Shown: positions 36,809 to 47,321 of the stretch, in pieces
Layout of the letters: each line of letters starts with the position of its first letter
Numbering within the stretch: position 1 is the first letter of the stretch
Assembly (NCBI GenBank): GCA_016342585.1
Contig: JAEINK010000024.1
Location: forward strand, 1-64,000
Source of the DNA: Spirochaetales bacterium
Lineage (GTDB): Bacteria; Spirochaetota; Spirochaetia; UBA9216
Direction: 5' to 3'
Length of the DNA stretch: 64,000 nucleotides
Notes under the pieces: generated by a model
Seen by the model: the letters and a program-made list of their open reading frames with translations, nothing else
Databases searched by the model: none
Told to the model about the DNA's origin: nothing
Made by a program: the position numbers and the translations under genes

Positions 36809-37957
36809 ATGCGAAAGATAACTGCCTTGATTTGTCTGATATTTTTAACATCCGCTTTTTCTTTTTCATCCGAAGGGGCTGTATTCCTTTATTCCGGTTT
36901 ATCTCCCGAAAAGTGGGGCCGTTCTGAAACAAGGGATGAAACAATGAGTATCGATTTCTTCAGGTTTCAGGAGGCTATGAGTCTTCCCGGACCGGAAGAG
37001 GGGTATCTTACTGCCGTTCTCATGGATGGAAATCTTGCCGATGTGATTTATGGAAAACTTGATGCTGGTCAGAGTGTAAGCGATGGACAGACTACTTTGA
37101 GTTCTGTGGATTATAATGGAAAACAGGCCTACCGTCTGAAACAGCGGGATTGGGGGTTGGATGTCATTTTCACTCTGGAGAAAACTCCAGCCATAATTAT
37201 GGAAGAGATTAAGAAATTCTATGATAAGGATTCTTATAATAAAAACCTGGTTTTACAGGAGTATCAGGATAATCAGGTCATACGAGTATTCCGGGGGAAT
37301 GATATCATTGATGGCGATGGAACATTTTCCTATGGAGAGGCCATGGTCTGTGCAACCCTGATTGGAAAAACCTTCCAGCCTTTTTATGGTATTCATGATG
37401 GTATGGGGTTTCTGGCCAATATAGGCTATCTTCTGGAAGAGGCACGCCCCGCTTTAAGTATTGAACCGCTCCTTGATGATGAAATGGAATACAATGAGTA
37501 TCGTGATTTTGTTTTCCGGGCTAAAAGTATGGAGGGCTCACTTCCAGAGAATATCTATATCCTTGCCCGTACTCTCTGCCGGTTGAAGGAGGGAAGTGAT
37601 GAGTATGCCTCTCCCGATGAGTTCCTTAAGCGAAGCTGGGGAGGCAGCCGGGACTTTTCTCTCCTTTTTTACAAAGTATTAAGAGAGTTCAACTATGAGG
37701 TGAAGCTTCTCCGGATAAATCCGGGCAGTGATCTTCCTAATGAATACATGATTGTGTACAGATCCCCCGGGGGGCGCATGTGGGGATTTATGGGAGCCGA
37801 ATACTGGACAGGAGAGCGGTTTGGTAACTGGACAAGGATCCCTGCCCTTTATAAAGGAAGATCAATCCAATTTCAGGAACTTGAAGGGGGAGCCATCCTC
37901 AGCGAATCCCGCTGGTTCTATCCGGGTGCCAGCAGGTGGCAGGAGTCGTACTATTAA
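36809..37957 (+). CDS. Exported protein with a degenerate transglutaminase-like domain
   Basis: 382 residues. Signal peptide MRKITALICLIFLTSAFSFS. Residues about 250-360 resemble the transglutaminase/peptidase-like fold: GGSRDFSLLFYKVLREFNYE aligns with the helix that normally carries the catalytic Cys, and NEYMIVYRSPGGRMWGF with the His/Asp strands. Cys is replaced by Ser and His by Asn, so catalysis by the usual triad is unlikely and a binding role is more probable. This alignment is by eye. It is divergent from the MinD-like operon. The ATG at 36809 is chosen for the signal peptide; an earlier start at 36755 would place 18 residues before it. Confidence 0.65.
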   Translation: MRKITALICLIFLTSAFSFSSEGAVFLYSGLSPEKWGRSETRDETMSIDFFRFQEAMSLPGPEEGYLTAVLMDGNLADVIYGKLDAGQSVSDGQTTLSSVDYNGKQAYRLKQRDWGLDVIFTLEKTPAIIMEEIKKFYDKDSYNKNLVLQEYQDNQVIRVFRGNDIIDGDGTFSYGEAMVCATLIGKTFQPFYGIHDGMGFLANIGYLLEEARPALSIEPLLDDEMEYNEYRDFVFRAKSMEGSLPENIYILARTLCRLKEGSDEYASPDEFLKRSWGGSRDFSLLFYKVLREFNYEVKLLRINPGSDLPNEYMIVYRSPGGRMWGFMGAEYWTGERFGNWTRIPALYKGRSIQFQELEGGAILSESRWFYPGASRWQESYY

Positions 37958-38056
37958 TCATGATTATCTGGAAAAATGATTCCTGCGAGATTAATTCCTA
38001 TTAAAAATAGGCATTAATATTTTATTAATCAGGAAAATGACCGATAATCTTGACAG

Positions 38057-38425
38057 ATGGAAAAAGAAAAATGCATTCTCATCGTTGAAGATGAGGCGGT
38101 AAATCGAATATATTTCACCCGGGTATTAGGCAAGGTGGGGATCAAGGTTGATCAGGCTGCCAATGGCAGAGACGCTGTAACCAAAGCCCTTGCCAATGAC
38201 TATGATCTCATCCTCATGGATTTGAAAATGCCCCTGATGGATGGGATTCAGGCTACCGAGGCAATCCGGGAAGCTGAAGAATCCCGTCATACCCCAATCA
38301 TTGCACTCACTTCCTACTCATACCCGGAAGACCAGCAGAAATGCCGGTCTGCCGGTATGGATGATTTCCTGTCAAAACCTATCAACAACAGACTTCTACT
38401 TGATAAGGTTTACAAATTTCTCTAA
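38057..38425 (+). CDS. Stand-alone response regulator receiver (CheY-like)
   Basis: 122 residues, a single receiver domain. Acidic pocket Glu11/Asp12, phospho-acceptor Asp55 in LILMDLKMP, Thr/Ser at LTSYS and Lys in LSKPI. No output domain. It resembles the receiver domains of hybrid kinases more than chemotaxis CheY. The hybrid kinase gene about 2 kb downstream is a possible partner. The stop overlaps the ftsH stop from the other strand by a few bases. A GATAAT -10-like box ends 8 nt before the ATG and no Shine-Dalgarno sequence is adjacent. Confidence 0.9.
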   Translation: MEKEKCILIVEDEAVNRIYFTRVLGKVGIKVDQAANGRDAVTKALANDYDLILMDLKMPLMDGIQATEAIREAEESRHTPIIALTSYSYPEDQQKCRSAGMDDFLSKPINNRLLLDKVYKFL

Positions 38426-40374
38426 ACAACCACGAGTTCTTTGAACTCTTTGGCATCAATTGTCTCTTTATCCAGGAGATGTTCTGAAATCTTTCTAAGC
38501 AGTTCAAGCTTCGCTCCCAGAAGTTTTAAGACCTTTTCATATCTCGTATTAATCACCTTGGAGATTTCATCATCAATATACTCACCCGTGGATTCAGAAT
38601 AATTTCGTGTCTGCTGCTGGTATCCATCATTTCCAAGGAAAGGATCTTTTCCCCCGGTCAGGGCCATATTCTTAAATTTTTCACTCATACCGTATTCAGT
38701 TATCATGGAACGAGCAATATCGGTGGCTCTTGAAATGTCATTAGCCGCACCAGTGGATACTTCATTAAAGATAAGCTCTTCGGCGGCTCTACCACCAAGA
38801 AGGACATCTATTTTACCGAGCAACTCCTCCCTGGACATTAAAAACCTATCCTCTGTAGGGGTTTGTAGGGTGTACCCCAGGGCTCCCATGCCTCTCGGCA
38901 CTATGGTAACCTTTTGCACAGGATCTGAACCTTCGGTCAGGGCTGCTGTCAGGGCATGACCCGTCTCATGGTAGGCCACAATTTTCCTTTCCCTTGGATT
39001 TATCAGTTTATTTTTCTTTTTAAGTCCCGCCACGGATTTTTCGATTGCCTCCAGGAGATCTTCCTGGTGAACCGCTTTCCTGCCGGCACGTACTGCCAGC
39101 AGGGCCGCCTCATTGATGACGTTGGCCAGGTCTGCCCCAACGAACCCGGGCGTTGCCTGAGCAATTGCCTCCAGATTTGCATCGGGACCGAATTTAACAT
39201 CCCTAGCATGTATATCGAGGATCGCTTTTCTCCCGGCCAAATCCGGCCTGTCTACTAGAACCTGCCTGTCGAACCTGCCGGGTCGGAGGAGGGCGGGATC
39301 CAGTATTCCAGGCCTGTTTGTTGCCGCCAGGATGATTACACCGGCGGTGGAGGAGAATCCATCCATCTCAACAAGGAGTTGATTCAAGGTCTGTTCTCTC
39401 TCATCGTTTCCTGCGGCCACATTCAGTCTGCTTTTTCCTATGGCATCGAGTTCATCTATAAATATTATACAGGGAGCCTTTTCTCTGGCCTGCTTAAAAA
39501 GATCACGTACCCTGGATGCACCTACACCAACAAACATCTCGACGAAATCCGAGCCGCTAAGCCTGAAAAAGGGAACTTTTGCTTCACCGGCAACGGCCTT
39601 GGCGAGCATGGTTTTACCCGTGCCGGGGGGGCCGACCAGAAGTACCCCTTTGGGTACTTTGCCACCTATTGCCTTATATTTTTCCGGAGTTTTCAGGAAA
39701 TCCATGATCTCCACAAGCTCTTCCTTGGACTCATCCGCTCCGGCAACATGGTCAAAGAGAACCCCCGTATCACCTTCCGCTACGATTTGAGACTTGTTTT
39801 TTCCAAAATTAATGATACCACCGGCTCCGCCACTCCCCATACGTTTGGAAACAAAGCGCCATATCACCATAAAGAGAACCAGGGGGATCACCCAGCTCAT
39901 CAGTAATTGAATAAGAAGAGGATTACTTTGTTTGTAGGCAGAATAAGTTACACCATACTGGTCCATCAAAGTGACAAAGTTCGGGTCATCCACCGGAACA
40001 GTTTTATAGCTTGATTTTCCGGTTGAGAGTAATGTTGTTGTTTCCTGTATTGCATTTCCTGTATGAGGACCCGTTCCTATATAGACGGATTCCCCCATGA
40101 GAACTTCCGTAATACTTCCCGATTCAATCATGCTCTTAAAGGTGCTGAAGGATATCTCCTGTGATTCTCCTGAAGAGGTTAAAAAGGCGTTGGCAAAAAG
40201 AAGGATCATTACTGCTGCTATGAAATACCAGAAGCTGAACTTGAATTTTCCATTTTTAAAAGAAAATATAGGGGGTGGCATGCCGGGACCTGATCCCTTT
40301 TTATGAGCATCCCACTTTTCTTTATCCTTATTCGAAGCGAACTCCGATTCATTTCTGTCATCAAAATCACCCAT
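38422..40374 (-). CDS. ftsH: ATP-dependent zinc metalloprotease FtsH
   Basis: 650 residues, membrane-bound AAA+ protease that degrades misfolded membrane proteins and some regulators. Transmembrane helix 1 at about 48-65, a periplasmic loop, helix 2 near [15 protein letters not shown], then AAA motifs [25 protein letters not shown] and the second-region-of-homology RPGRFDRQ. The zinc site is HETGH in [16 protein letters not shown] proline-rich cytoplasmic N-terminal extension of about 40 residues is longer than in E. coli. GGAG precedes the ATG by 8 nt. Confidence 0.96.
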   Translation of the reverse strand: MGDFDDRNESEFASNKDKEKWDAHKKGSGPGMPPPIFSFKNGKFKFSFWYFIAAVMILLFANAFLTSSGESQEISFSTFKSMIESGSITEVLMGESVYIGTGPHTGNAIQETTTLLSTGKSSYKTVPVDDPNFVTLMDQYGVTYSAYKQSNPLLIQLLMSWVIPLVLFMVIWRFVSKRMGSGGAGGIINFGKNKSQIVAEGDTGVLFDHVAGADESKEELVEIMDFLKTPEKYKAIGGKVPKGVLLVGPPGTGKTMLAKAVAGEAKVPFFRLSGSDFVEMFVGVGASRVRDLFKQAREKAPCIIFIDELDAIGKSRLNVAAGNDEREQTLNQLLVEMDGFSSTAGVIILAATNRPGILDPALLRPGRFDRQVLVDRPDLAGRKAILDIHARDVKFGPDANLEAIAQATPGFVGADLANVINEAALLAVRAGRKAVHQEDLLEAIEKSVAGLKKKNKLINPRERKIVAYHETGHALTAALTEGSDPVQKVTIVPRGMGALGYTLQTPTEDRFLMSREELLGKIDVLLGGRAAEELIFNEVSTGAANDISRATDIARSMITEYGMSEKFKNMALTGGKDPFLGNDGYQQQTRNYSESTGEYIDDEISKVINTRYEKVLKLLGAKLELLRKISEHLLDKETIDAKEFKELVVV

Positions 40375-40442
40375 TGTTTACTCCATTTTGCTGTATAATG
40401 TTAAACATAACTATAACAATTACGAAAGTGAAGTTCTTTCAT

Positions 40443-40471
40443 TTGACTTTTTATGAGCAGCCTATTAATTT
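40443..40471 (+). promoter_or_regulatory. Possible promoter of the hybrid sensor kinase operon
   Basis: TTGACT (40443-40448) with TAATTT at 17-bp spacing (40466-40471), 6 nt before the ATG at 40478. The -10 box is weak and the Shine-Dalgarno is at best AAAGA. Confidence 0.35.
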
Positions 40472-40477
40472 AAAGAC

Positions 40478-43339
40478 ATGATTAAACGACAGTTATATAT
40501 CCTCTTATTTATACTTACTATAATACCTATGGTTTCTGCCCAGAGTCCTGCAGAACCATCGGCACGCCTGGATTACCTTTTAGAGGCCAGTGAGTTCTCA
40601 TCAATAGAGCGGGAGTGGATCTACGAAAAAAGGCATATCAGGGTGGGGATCTCTTTTCCTTCCTATAAGACAGGAACCTCTTCGGTTTTTTCATTTTTAA
40701 TGAAACGAGATGAGAAATTCCTTACCAGTTTTATGGAGGATCTTTTTGCTGATATACAGGTGGATATCGATTTTCAGGTTTTTCATTTTCCGGGGCAGAT
40801 GGAAGAGGAATTCCGTCGGGGTGAACTCGATGTCATGATTGGAAGCCATAAGAAAGAGCCTGTTCCCGAGGACAGAATTTATGGTCAGGTTTTTCTTTCA
40901 AATCCTGTGGCCGTCATTTCCAGGGAAGATCAGGAATCCAATGTGTTTCTTAAGGATCTGAGCGACAAGGATGTGGGGGTAATCCTGGGTGGTGCTTCCC
41001 GGGAGTATCTTGAGAAGGATTTTCCTTCTATAAAATTAAACGAGTTTTTTAATTATAGTGACTCACTGGAAGCTCTGGCTAATGGCGAGATCGAGGCCTT
41101 TGTGGGGGATCTTGATGCTGTAACCTCTGTCATGGAGGAGCATCGAAATTATAATTTCGTAATCTCCCAGATAACAGAATATACCATTGACTACTGTATT
41201 GCTGTCAGGAGTGACTGGCCTGAGATGGTTGGAATTGTGGATGAACTCTATAATTCTATCTCACGGGATGATAAATCCACACTTTTTACGGCCTTCTCCA
41301 GAATGGTTATAGACGACTGGATAAAGTGGATACCTATGATAATTCTTGGAGGAGGATCCATAATTATCCTTTGTCTTATCCTCCTTTTTACTGCAGCCCT
41401 GAATCGAAAACTCAAGAGAGAGGTTAGACAGAAGGCGAAGATAGAAAAGAACCTCATCAAGGTAAATGCCGAGCTTGAGAGATCAAACGAGGCCAAGAGC
41501 CAGTTTCTTGCCAATATGAGTCATGAGATTCGAACCCCCATGAATGCTATACTGGGCCTTACACATCTTGCCCTGAAGACCGATCTGGATACCCGACAAA
41601 GGGAGTATCTGGATAAAATAAGTACTTCCGCTGATAATCTACTGGTTATCATTAATGATATTCTTGATTTCTCAAAGATAGATGCAGGAAAACTTTCCCT
41701 TGATAGTGTTCCCTTTAACCTGGGTGATGTTTTTGAAAATATGGAGAACCTTTTCGCCCAGTCGGCATTAGATAAAGGTTTGAGTTTGAAGCTTAATATC
41801 GAGGAAGATGTTCCCCAGATCCTTCGGGGGGATCCATTAAGACTTGGGCAGGTTTTGATCAATCTAACCGGTAATGCTCTAAAATTTACGGAAAATGGCT
41901 GGATTACTCTTAGTGTCTCCCTTGTTTCAAGGAAGAACGAACAATGTGTACTTAAATTCTCTGTGAAAGATTCAGGGATTGGACTTACGGCGGAACAAAC
42001 TGAACGTCTTTTTAAAGCCTTTACTCAGGCTGATGGTGATACAACCCGAAAGTATGGTGGAACCGGTCTGGGGCTCGCTATAAGTCGAAATTTAACTGAA
42101 ATGATGGGTGGCCATATCGATGTGGAGAGTACATATGGTGAGGGGAGTAATTTCCACTTTACCGCTGCCTTTGAGATTGCCCGCGAGGATGAGATTGTCG
42201 CCTATTCTGTCTCTTCTGAAGTGGATCGAGTTGTCTTCCCGGGAGCAAGAGTTCTTCTGGTCGAGGATAACAAGATAAACCAGGAGGTTGCTTTTGAGAT
42301 ACTCTCCGAGGCGGAAATCAAGGTTGATATGGCCGATAACGGTAGAATTGCGGTCGATATGCTGAGTGAAAATCCAAACCGATGGGATTTGATCCTCATG
42401 GATATTCTCATGCCTGAGATGGATGGGTATACCGCCACAGAGATTATCAGGAAAGATTTAAGGCTTTCAGGACTGCCAGTCATTGCCATGACTGCCAGTG
42501 CCATGGCGGGTGATAAGGAAAAAAGCTTTGAGGCTGGGATGAATGACTACATCCAGAAACCCATAGATGCCAATCATCTGTTCAATACCTTAAAGAAATA
42601 CATTAAAAGTCTTCCGGCCGAAGGTCGTGATGGCCCGATAGGCAGTTCACAAAAAGATGTGTCTGATGGCAAATTTGATATCGCGGAAAATGATAAATAC
42701 ACCGAAGAGTTTGTTTTTCCCGATACTCTCCCGGGGGTTAATCTTGAACTTGGGAAATTACGAATGGGGAACAAAAACGATCTTTATGGACGAATGCTGA
42801 TTCGATTTTTACAGATGGAACGAGACTGGGTTCAAAGGTTTTCAAAGGCTGTAAAAATAAAGGACAGTGAACTTGCCTTGAGAATGGCTCATACCATGAA
42901 ATCAACAAGCGGTAATCTTGGGGCCGAGGAGATCTCGAAGCAGGCAGCAAAGCTTGAAACCCTGATTAAAGAACACCCCCTTATGTGTCCCATGCTAAAC
43001 CCGGGAAAGATCAATAAGGAGCTTGAGACTGTTTTTGCAGGGATAGAAGCCAATATAGTAAGGGTGAAAAAGAAAAAAAGCAGCAAATCCAGGATGGATA
43101 ATAAAGAGAGTCTCTCGCAACTTCAAGTTTTGTTTGAGGAACTACTTCCGAACCTTGAAATGAGAAAGCAGAGGCCGAGTAGAAAGATCCTCGGAAAGAT
43201 CGGTGAATTGCATTATAGTGGGTATCTGGAAGCCGGAATTGAGAAACTTGAAGGGTTTATACGTGAGTATAAATATGTGGAGGCCGAGGCGATGGTGAAG
43301 GATTTGATTACACTTATCGGAGAGGGAGAAGGGGAATGA
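40478..43339 (+). CDS. Hybrid sensor histidine kinase with a periplasmic solute-binding domain
   Basis: 953 residues. Signal peptide 1-21; SBP_bac_3-like sensor at about 50-275; transmembrane helix 285-307; HisKA with His349 in [18 protein letters not shown]; HATPase about 450-565 ([30 protein letters not shown]); receiver domain with Asp642 in [13 protein letters not shown]; HPt domain with His805 in [13 protein letters not shown]; a helical C-terminus. The chain His-Asp-His is complete in one protein. The sensor probably binds an amino acid or similar solute. The next gene overlaps its stop by 4 nt. Confidence 0.93.
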   Translation: MIKRQLYILLFILTIIPMVSAQSPAEPSARLDYLLEASEFSSIEREWIYEKRHIRVGISFPSYKTGTSSVFSFLMKRDEKFLTSFMEDLFADIQVDIDFQVFHFPGQMEEEFRRGELDVMIGSHKKEPVPEDRIYGQVFLSNPVAVISREDQESNVFLKDLSDKDVGVILGGASREYLEKDFPSIKLNEFFNYSDSLEALANGEIEAFVGDLDAVTSVMEEHRNYNFVISQITEYTIDYCIAVRSDWPEMVGIVDELYNSISRDDKSTLFTAFSRMVIDDWIKWIPMIILGGGSIIILCLILLFTAALNRKLKREVRQKAKIEKNLIKVNAELERSNEAKSQFLANMSHEIRTPMNAILGLTHLALKTDLDTRQREYLDKISTSADNLLVIINDILDFSKIDAGKLSLDSVPFNLGDVFENMENLFAQSALDKGLSLKLNIEEDVPQILRGDPLRLGQVLINLTGNALKFTENGWITLSVSLVSRKNEQCVLKFSVKDSGIGLTAEQTERLFKAFTQADGDTTRKYGGTGLGLAISRNLTEMMGGHIDVESTYGEGSNFHFTAAFEIAREDEIVAYSVSSEVDRVVFPGARVLLVEDNKINQEVAFEILSEAEIKVDMADNGRIAVDMLSENPNRWDLILMDILMPEMDGYTATEIIRKDLRLSGLPVIAMTASAMAGDKEKSFEAGMNDYIQKPIDANHLFNTLKKYIKSLPAEGRDGPIGSSQKDVSDGKFDIAENDKYTEEFVFPDTLPGVNLELGKLRMGNKNDLYGRMLIRFLQMERDWVQRFSKAVKIKDSELALRMAHTMKSTSGNLGAEEISKQAAKLETLIKEHPLMCPMLNPGKINKELETVFAGIEANIVRVKKKKSSKSRMDNKESLSQLQVLFEELLPNLEMRKQRPSRKILGKIGELHYSGYLEAGIEKLEGFIREYKYVEAEAMVKDLITLIGEGEGE

Positions 43340-44415
43340 GGACAATTAATGACTGTACTATCTTAATCGTTGATGATACAGCGACCAACCTGGATATACT
43401 GGTGGATTCTTTGGGTGATGATTACGATATTTCTGATGCCATAGATGGTTTTTCCGCTTTGAAGATCCTAGAGAAGGTAAACCCTGATCTGATTCTGCTG
43501 GATATAATGATGCCCGGTATGGATGGGTATGAGGTTTGTGAAAAACTCAAGGAAAATCCTGCCACAGCAGATATTCCTGTGATTTTTTTGACGGCTTTGA
43601 GTGAAATCAAGAATAAGACCCGGGGATTCGAGGTTGGGGGTGTCGATTATATTACAAAACCCTTTGAGGTTACCGAGATAAAAGCCAGGGTTAAGACTCA
43701 ACTCTCCCTGAGGCTTGCCAGCCAGCGGGTGGCTATGCAAAAGGAACAGCTTGAGGAGGAGGTCAGGGAGAGGACCCGTGACCTGGTTCAGACCAGGGAT
43801 GCTACCATATTAAGCCTGGCCGCCCTTGCGGAGACACGGGATGATGATACGGGAGAACACATTCATCGAACCAGTAGATATGTAAAGGTGCTGGCCGAAT
43901 GGTACAGCCGGAATCGTGATGATTTCCATCCGTCGAGGGTTGAAATTGTAGGGAAATCGGCGGCTCTTCATGATATAGGGAAAGTGGGGATCCCCGATAA
44001 AATTTTGAATAAACCGGGGAAGCTCGATCAGGATGAATTTGAAAAGATGAAGGTTCACACAACCCTGGGTTGGGAGACCATACGCAAAGCTCAGAAGGGC
44101 CTGCCACCGGATAATTTTCTGGTATATGCCTCGGAGATAACCCTCTCTCATCATGAGAAGTGGGATGGCTCGGGATATCCAAAGGGGCTTGCGGGGGCGC
44201 AGATACCTCTCTCAGCAAGATTTATGGCCATTGCCGATGTGTATGATGCCCTCATCTCGAAAAGGGTCTATAAGGATGCTTTTTCTCATGATGAGGCTGT
44301 GAAAATAATATCAGGTGACCGGGGAACCCATTTTGATCCCTTCCTGGTGGATGGTTTCCTTGAAATTCAGGACGATTTCGAGAAGATAAAAACATCCATG
44401 CCGAATTGCTTATAG
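43336..44415 (+). CDS. Response regulator with HD-GYP output (probable c-di-GMP phosphodiesterase)
   Basis: 359 residues. Receiver domain (Asp56 in [20 protein letters not shown]) and a short coiled coil, then an HD-GYP domain: [14 protein letters not shown], the HD pair in [33 protein letters not shown] and [12 protein letters not shown]. The GYP-type motif is intact (SGYP). It probably lowers c-di-GMP when phosphorylated by the kinase encoded just upstream (ATGA overlap). In spirochaetes this nucleotide affects motility and attachment. Confidence 0.93.
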   Translation: MRTINDCTILIVDDTATNLDILVDSLGDDYDISDAIDGFSALKILEKVNPDLILLDIMMPGMDGYEVCEKLKENPATADIPVIFLTALSEIKNKTRGFEVGGVDYITKPFEVTEIKARVKTQLSLRLASQRVAMQKEQLEEEVRERTRDLVQTRDATILSLAALAETRDDDTGEHIHRTSRYVKVLAEWYSRNRDDFHPSRVEIVGKSAALHDIGKVGIPDKILNKPGKLDQDEFEKMKVHTTLGWETIRKAQKGLPPDNFLVYASEITLSHHEKWDGSGYPKGLAGAQIPLSARFMAIADVYDALISKRVYKDAFSHDEAVKIISGDRGTHFDPFLVDGFLEIQDDFEKIKTSMPNCL

Positions 44416-44419
44416 ACAT

Positions 44420-45295
44420 ATGGAAATATACAGCTTAAAACTTTTTATCAACCTCTCTGAAACCCTTCACTTTGGAAGAACTAGCAAGGCTTGTCATATC
44501 AGCCCTTCAGCTTTAAGCCGGCAGATTCAAAGGCTCGAGGTTGAGGTGGGGCGTGAACTTTTTGAACGGGATAACAGGCAGGTACAGCTTACCTCCCACG
44601 GCACCCTCTTTCTCCCCCGGGCAAGGGAGATCGTGGCGCGCTGGGATGATGCACTGGAGGAGATGGGCGGAGAGGGCCGGGGTCTTTCCGGTGAAATCCG
44701 TATCTATGGATCGGTGACCGCCTGCTACTCAATTCTGCCAGAACTTATCGAAAAATTTAGAAAAACATACCCCCGGGTCCATATAAAGCTTGAAACCGGG
44801 TCGCATGCTGCTGCCCTTGAGAAGGTCAGTTCCGGTGAACTTGATGTTGCTGTAGCCGCAAAACCGGAAAATATCCCCCCTAATCTCTGCTTTAAGCGAA
44901 TCACCGAGACACCCCTGGTTTTTATTGCTCCTGATTTGGATTGGCCAGGTGCCTCTCTCCTTGAAGATTCTGAAATCATCTGGGAAAAATTACCCTTCAT
45001 TCTCCCGGAAAAGGATCTGGCCAGGGATCGAGTTGAGGCCTGGTTCCGGGAGACCGGGTATAATCCCGAAATCTATGCCCAGGTTTCCGGTAATGAGGCT
45101 CTGCTGGCCATGGTGGGGTTGGGGTGTGGGGTTGGTGTCATTCCCGAACTCGTACTAAACCGGTTTCCTGTCTCCATGGCGGTTAAAGTGCTCGATGTAA
45201 GTCCGGCACTCCAACCCTATGAGGTTGGTATTGTCACTCACAGGCGTAAGATCGATTCTCCCCTGGTGTCGGCATTCTGGGAACTCATCGAATAA
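44420..45295 (+). CDS. LysR-family regulator, IlvY-like
   Basis: 291 residues. The HTH is LHFGRTSKACHISPSALSRQ; the following text is strikingly close to IlvY, including LFERDNRQVQLTSHG, LSGEIRIYGSVTACYSILP and ETGSHAAALEKVSSGELDVA. IlvY normally activates the divergent ilvC gene on sensing acetolactate or acetohydroxybutyrate. No ilvC lies here; the gene follows the HD-GYP regulator by 4 nt. It may act at a distance. The neighbouring convergent gene is a hydrolase. Confidence 0.82.
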   Translation: MEIYSLKLFINLSETLHFGRTSKACHISPSALSRQIQRLEVEVGRELFERDNRQVQLTSHGTLFLPRAREIVARWDDALEEMGGEGRGLSGEIRIYGSVTACYSILPELIEKFRKTYPRVHIKLETGSHAAALEKVSSGELDVAVAAKPENIPPNLCFKRITETPLVFIAPDLDWPGASLLEDSEIIWEKLPFILPEKDLARDRVEAWFRETGYNPEIYAQVSGNEALLAMVGLGCGVGVIPELVLNRFPVSMAVKVLDVSPALQPYEVGIVTHRRKIDSPLVSAFWELIE

Positions 45296-45325
45296 GTCCT
45301 GGTTTATATATCATGCCAACCTGGA

Positions 45326-46561
45326 TTAGATGAAAAAATCCGCTGCCCTGGTCATGACCGTTTCAAGGGCCGTGTTAACCAAAACTTCTTCCGGGACGTT
45401 AACAGGGAAGGGATTCTCATGGCTGTAGTTGAAGGCAAAATCCTCTGTCTCCACCTCTATCCCGCTTCCTTCAAATGTTTTCTCAAGCTGTTCCGGTACC
45501 ATTACCCTGTCTTTCTTCAGGGTAAGAACTTTAAATCGATCCTGGATCTCCATCAATCTTGAGTCTCTCTCATCCTTCATCCTCTCAAAAAGGAGAAGGC
45601 TTTTCAGGTATTTATAAACGTGATTTTTGGAAGAACTTTCGAGGGAGGCGAGTTCTTCCGCCTTTCCGTCCAGGATATTGTGAAAGAGCTGAATGAGGCT
45701 TGTGAAGGCCTGATTGTCAATGATGGCCCTGTGAACCGGTGTGGCGAGATTCAGTGCAGGACCACCACAGAACAGAAAAGCTTTCGATTTATTAAATAAT
45801 CCCATGGGGTTTGCCATCATTAATACTTCGGTTAAGGTAGCCCCGATGGAGTACCCGAAAAAATCAATACTGGCATCCTCTCTTATCTCTTCCTGCTCCC
45901 CACTCCTGATAGTTTCTATCAGTTTCACCACATCAAGAAAAGTCTGTATCCCGGAAAGAACAAATCGCTGAGGGGCAAACTGCATCCTGTAGCTGATGGC
46001 GGCATTGGCGAAGGAACTCGCTTCAAGATCCGGGTGGAGAGCCTGCCTCTCTTTTGTAACGGGCATCATACGTCGTATATTGCTCCATGCTTCAGGGGAC
46101 CTGTTCATATGAAAGGCGATGGGAAACATGATAACGGTTTTTCCTGTTTTATCGGCTAGCTTTGAGGCCCAGGGAAGGTATTTCAGCCAGGACCTCTCAT
46201 TGAGTCCATGGAGCAGAATAATCACCCCCCTGGATTTGCCCGTCCCTGTGGGTTTTAGTATGGGGTATTGGAAACTGTTGTTCTCTTCGATATCTTTGTC
46301 CGGGGTTTTCAGACTGTTAAAAATCTCTTTATTTGCCGCAGCACTTTTTGAAAGGTAGTATTTTAGAAGGGCCAGGAAGGCCGGATTTTTCTTTATATGG
46401 TCATCCTCCCCCGGGAGGTTCTGGTGAGCCGTTGAATTGAAGGTGTTTACAATTATCTCCTGCCCGGTACCTTCAAGGGGTATCCTCTCTTTGTCGAGGC
46501 TGAAGTTCTCAGTCATCATCCTGTTTATATCTGTATAAGATAATTTACTCTTTTGCATCAT
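45326..46561 (-). CDS. Alpha/beta hydrolase (DUF6051-like)
   Basis: 411 residues from ATG at 46561 (AAGGAG 7 nt before it). The hydrolase core has an oxyanion-region GVIILLHGLNERSW and nucleophile elbow FFGYSIGATL (GxSxG with a Ser). A helical N-terminal extension of about 110 residues and a helical insertion follow. The substrate is unknown; an ester or polyester hydrolase role is inferred from the fold. The start lies inside the end of the tandem-MerR gene (17-nt overlap), so the regulator is likely to control it. Confidence 0.72.
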   Translation of the reverse strand: MMQKSKLSYTDINRMMTENFSLDKERIPLEGTGQEIIVNTFNSTAHQNLPGEDDHIKKNPAFLALLKYYLSKSAAANKEIFNSLKTPDKDIEENNSFQYPILKPTGTGKSRGVIILLHGLNERSWLKYLPWASKLADKTGKTVIMFPIAFHMNRSPEAWSNIRRMMPVTKERQALHPDLEASSFANAAISYRMQFAPQRFVLSGIQTFLDVVKLIETIRSGEQEEIREDASIDFFGYSIGATLTEVLMMANPMGLFNKSKAFLFCGGPALNLATPVHRAIIDNQAFTSLIQLFHNILDGKAEELASLESSSKNHVYKYLKSLLLFERMKDERDSRLMEIQDRFKVLTLKKDRVMVPEQLEKTFEGSGIEVETEDFAFNYSHENPFPVNVPEEVLVNTALETVMTRAADFFI

Positions 46562-47267
46562 TTTGTTTCTCCTTCTTCTCAAGCCGTTTTCGGCTTCGTG
46601 TCAGCATACCTGTGATCTCTTTTTTATTTTTTTTAACAAGATCTTCCCATCTTCCGATACCTTCCTTCAGAAGGGCTATTTTTCTGTATAGTTGGTCGAT
46701 CTCACTGTTCATTCCGATTATCTTCTCTTCGATTAAGTCGGGAGCTATCTCCTCCTCACTCTCTTTTATCTTGAAAAAATATCTGAAGTAGTCGGATATA
46801 ATTTTTATCTCATCCAGGGTGTATCCAAAGTGCTGCAGGTCTTTGATCAGGGAGGCCAGGTAAATGTAGTGGCGGTTGTAGAGTCTGAATCCACCCTGGC
46901 TTCGCATATCGGGTTCAATTATTCCTTTCTCTTCCCAATGTTTGATTGTTCGGGGACTTATATCGATCTTTTCCGCCAGGACGCCGACGGTAAGGAGCTC
47001 CTCTTTTTTGGGTCCTTTTTTGGAATCCTCCCGGGAAGGAAGGCCGATTTTTTTAATGATTTTCTGAATATCTTCAGGAGTATAGCCAAGTTCGAGAAAT
47101 TTTTTTATCTGTTCAATCCTCTGGATGTGATCGGCCCCAAAGAAAGGAAGATCCTTTTCCGATCTTCCCAGGGGTGTGAGCAGTTTTGCCTCTTCCCAGG
47201 ATGTTATCTCCTCTTTACAGGCCCCTGTTTTCTCAACAATATCCTCAAGTGTATATACTGTACTCAA
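46545..47267 (-). CDS. Regulator with two tandem MerR-type DNA-binding domains
   Basis: 240 residues. Residues about 4-75 (YTLEDIVEKTGACKEEITSW; then IQRIEQIKKFLELGYTPEDI) and about 90-160 (LTVGVLAEKIDISPRTIKHW; then GGFRLYNRHYIYLASLI) each look like a full MerR winged helix. A C-terminal coiled coil of about 60 residues follows, as for dimerisation. The second domain keeps the MerR signature better; the first is divergent. No metal-binding cysteines are obvious. TTG start with AGAGG 7 nt before it. Confidence 0.82.
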   Translation of the reverse strand: MSTVYTLEDIVEKTGACKEEITSWEEAKLLTPLGRSEKDLPFFGADHIQRIEQIKKFLELGYTPEDIQKIIKKIGLPSREDSKKGPKKEELLTVGVLAEKIDISPRTIKHWEEKGIIEPDMRSQGGFRLYNRHYIYLASLIKDLQHFGYTLDEIKIISDYFRYFFKIKESEEEIAPDLIEEKIIGMNSEIDQLYRKIALLKEGIGRWEDLVKKNKKEITGMLTRSRKRLEKKEKQNDAKE

Positions 47268-47309
47268 AACTATACCTCTACGTATGAAGTGAATTAATTA
47301 GTAAACATG

Positions 47310-47321
47310 TACGTATACGTA
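47310..47321. promoter_or_regulatory. Palindromic candidate operator of the tandem-MerR gene
   Basis: A perfect 12-bp palindrome, TACGTATACGTA, lies at the end of the -10 box and over the predicted transcription start. A further TACGTA occurs in the leader at 47279-47284. This position suits steric repression by the regulator; the MerR-type 19-bp spacer activation geometry is not seen. Confidence 0.55.
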
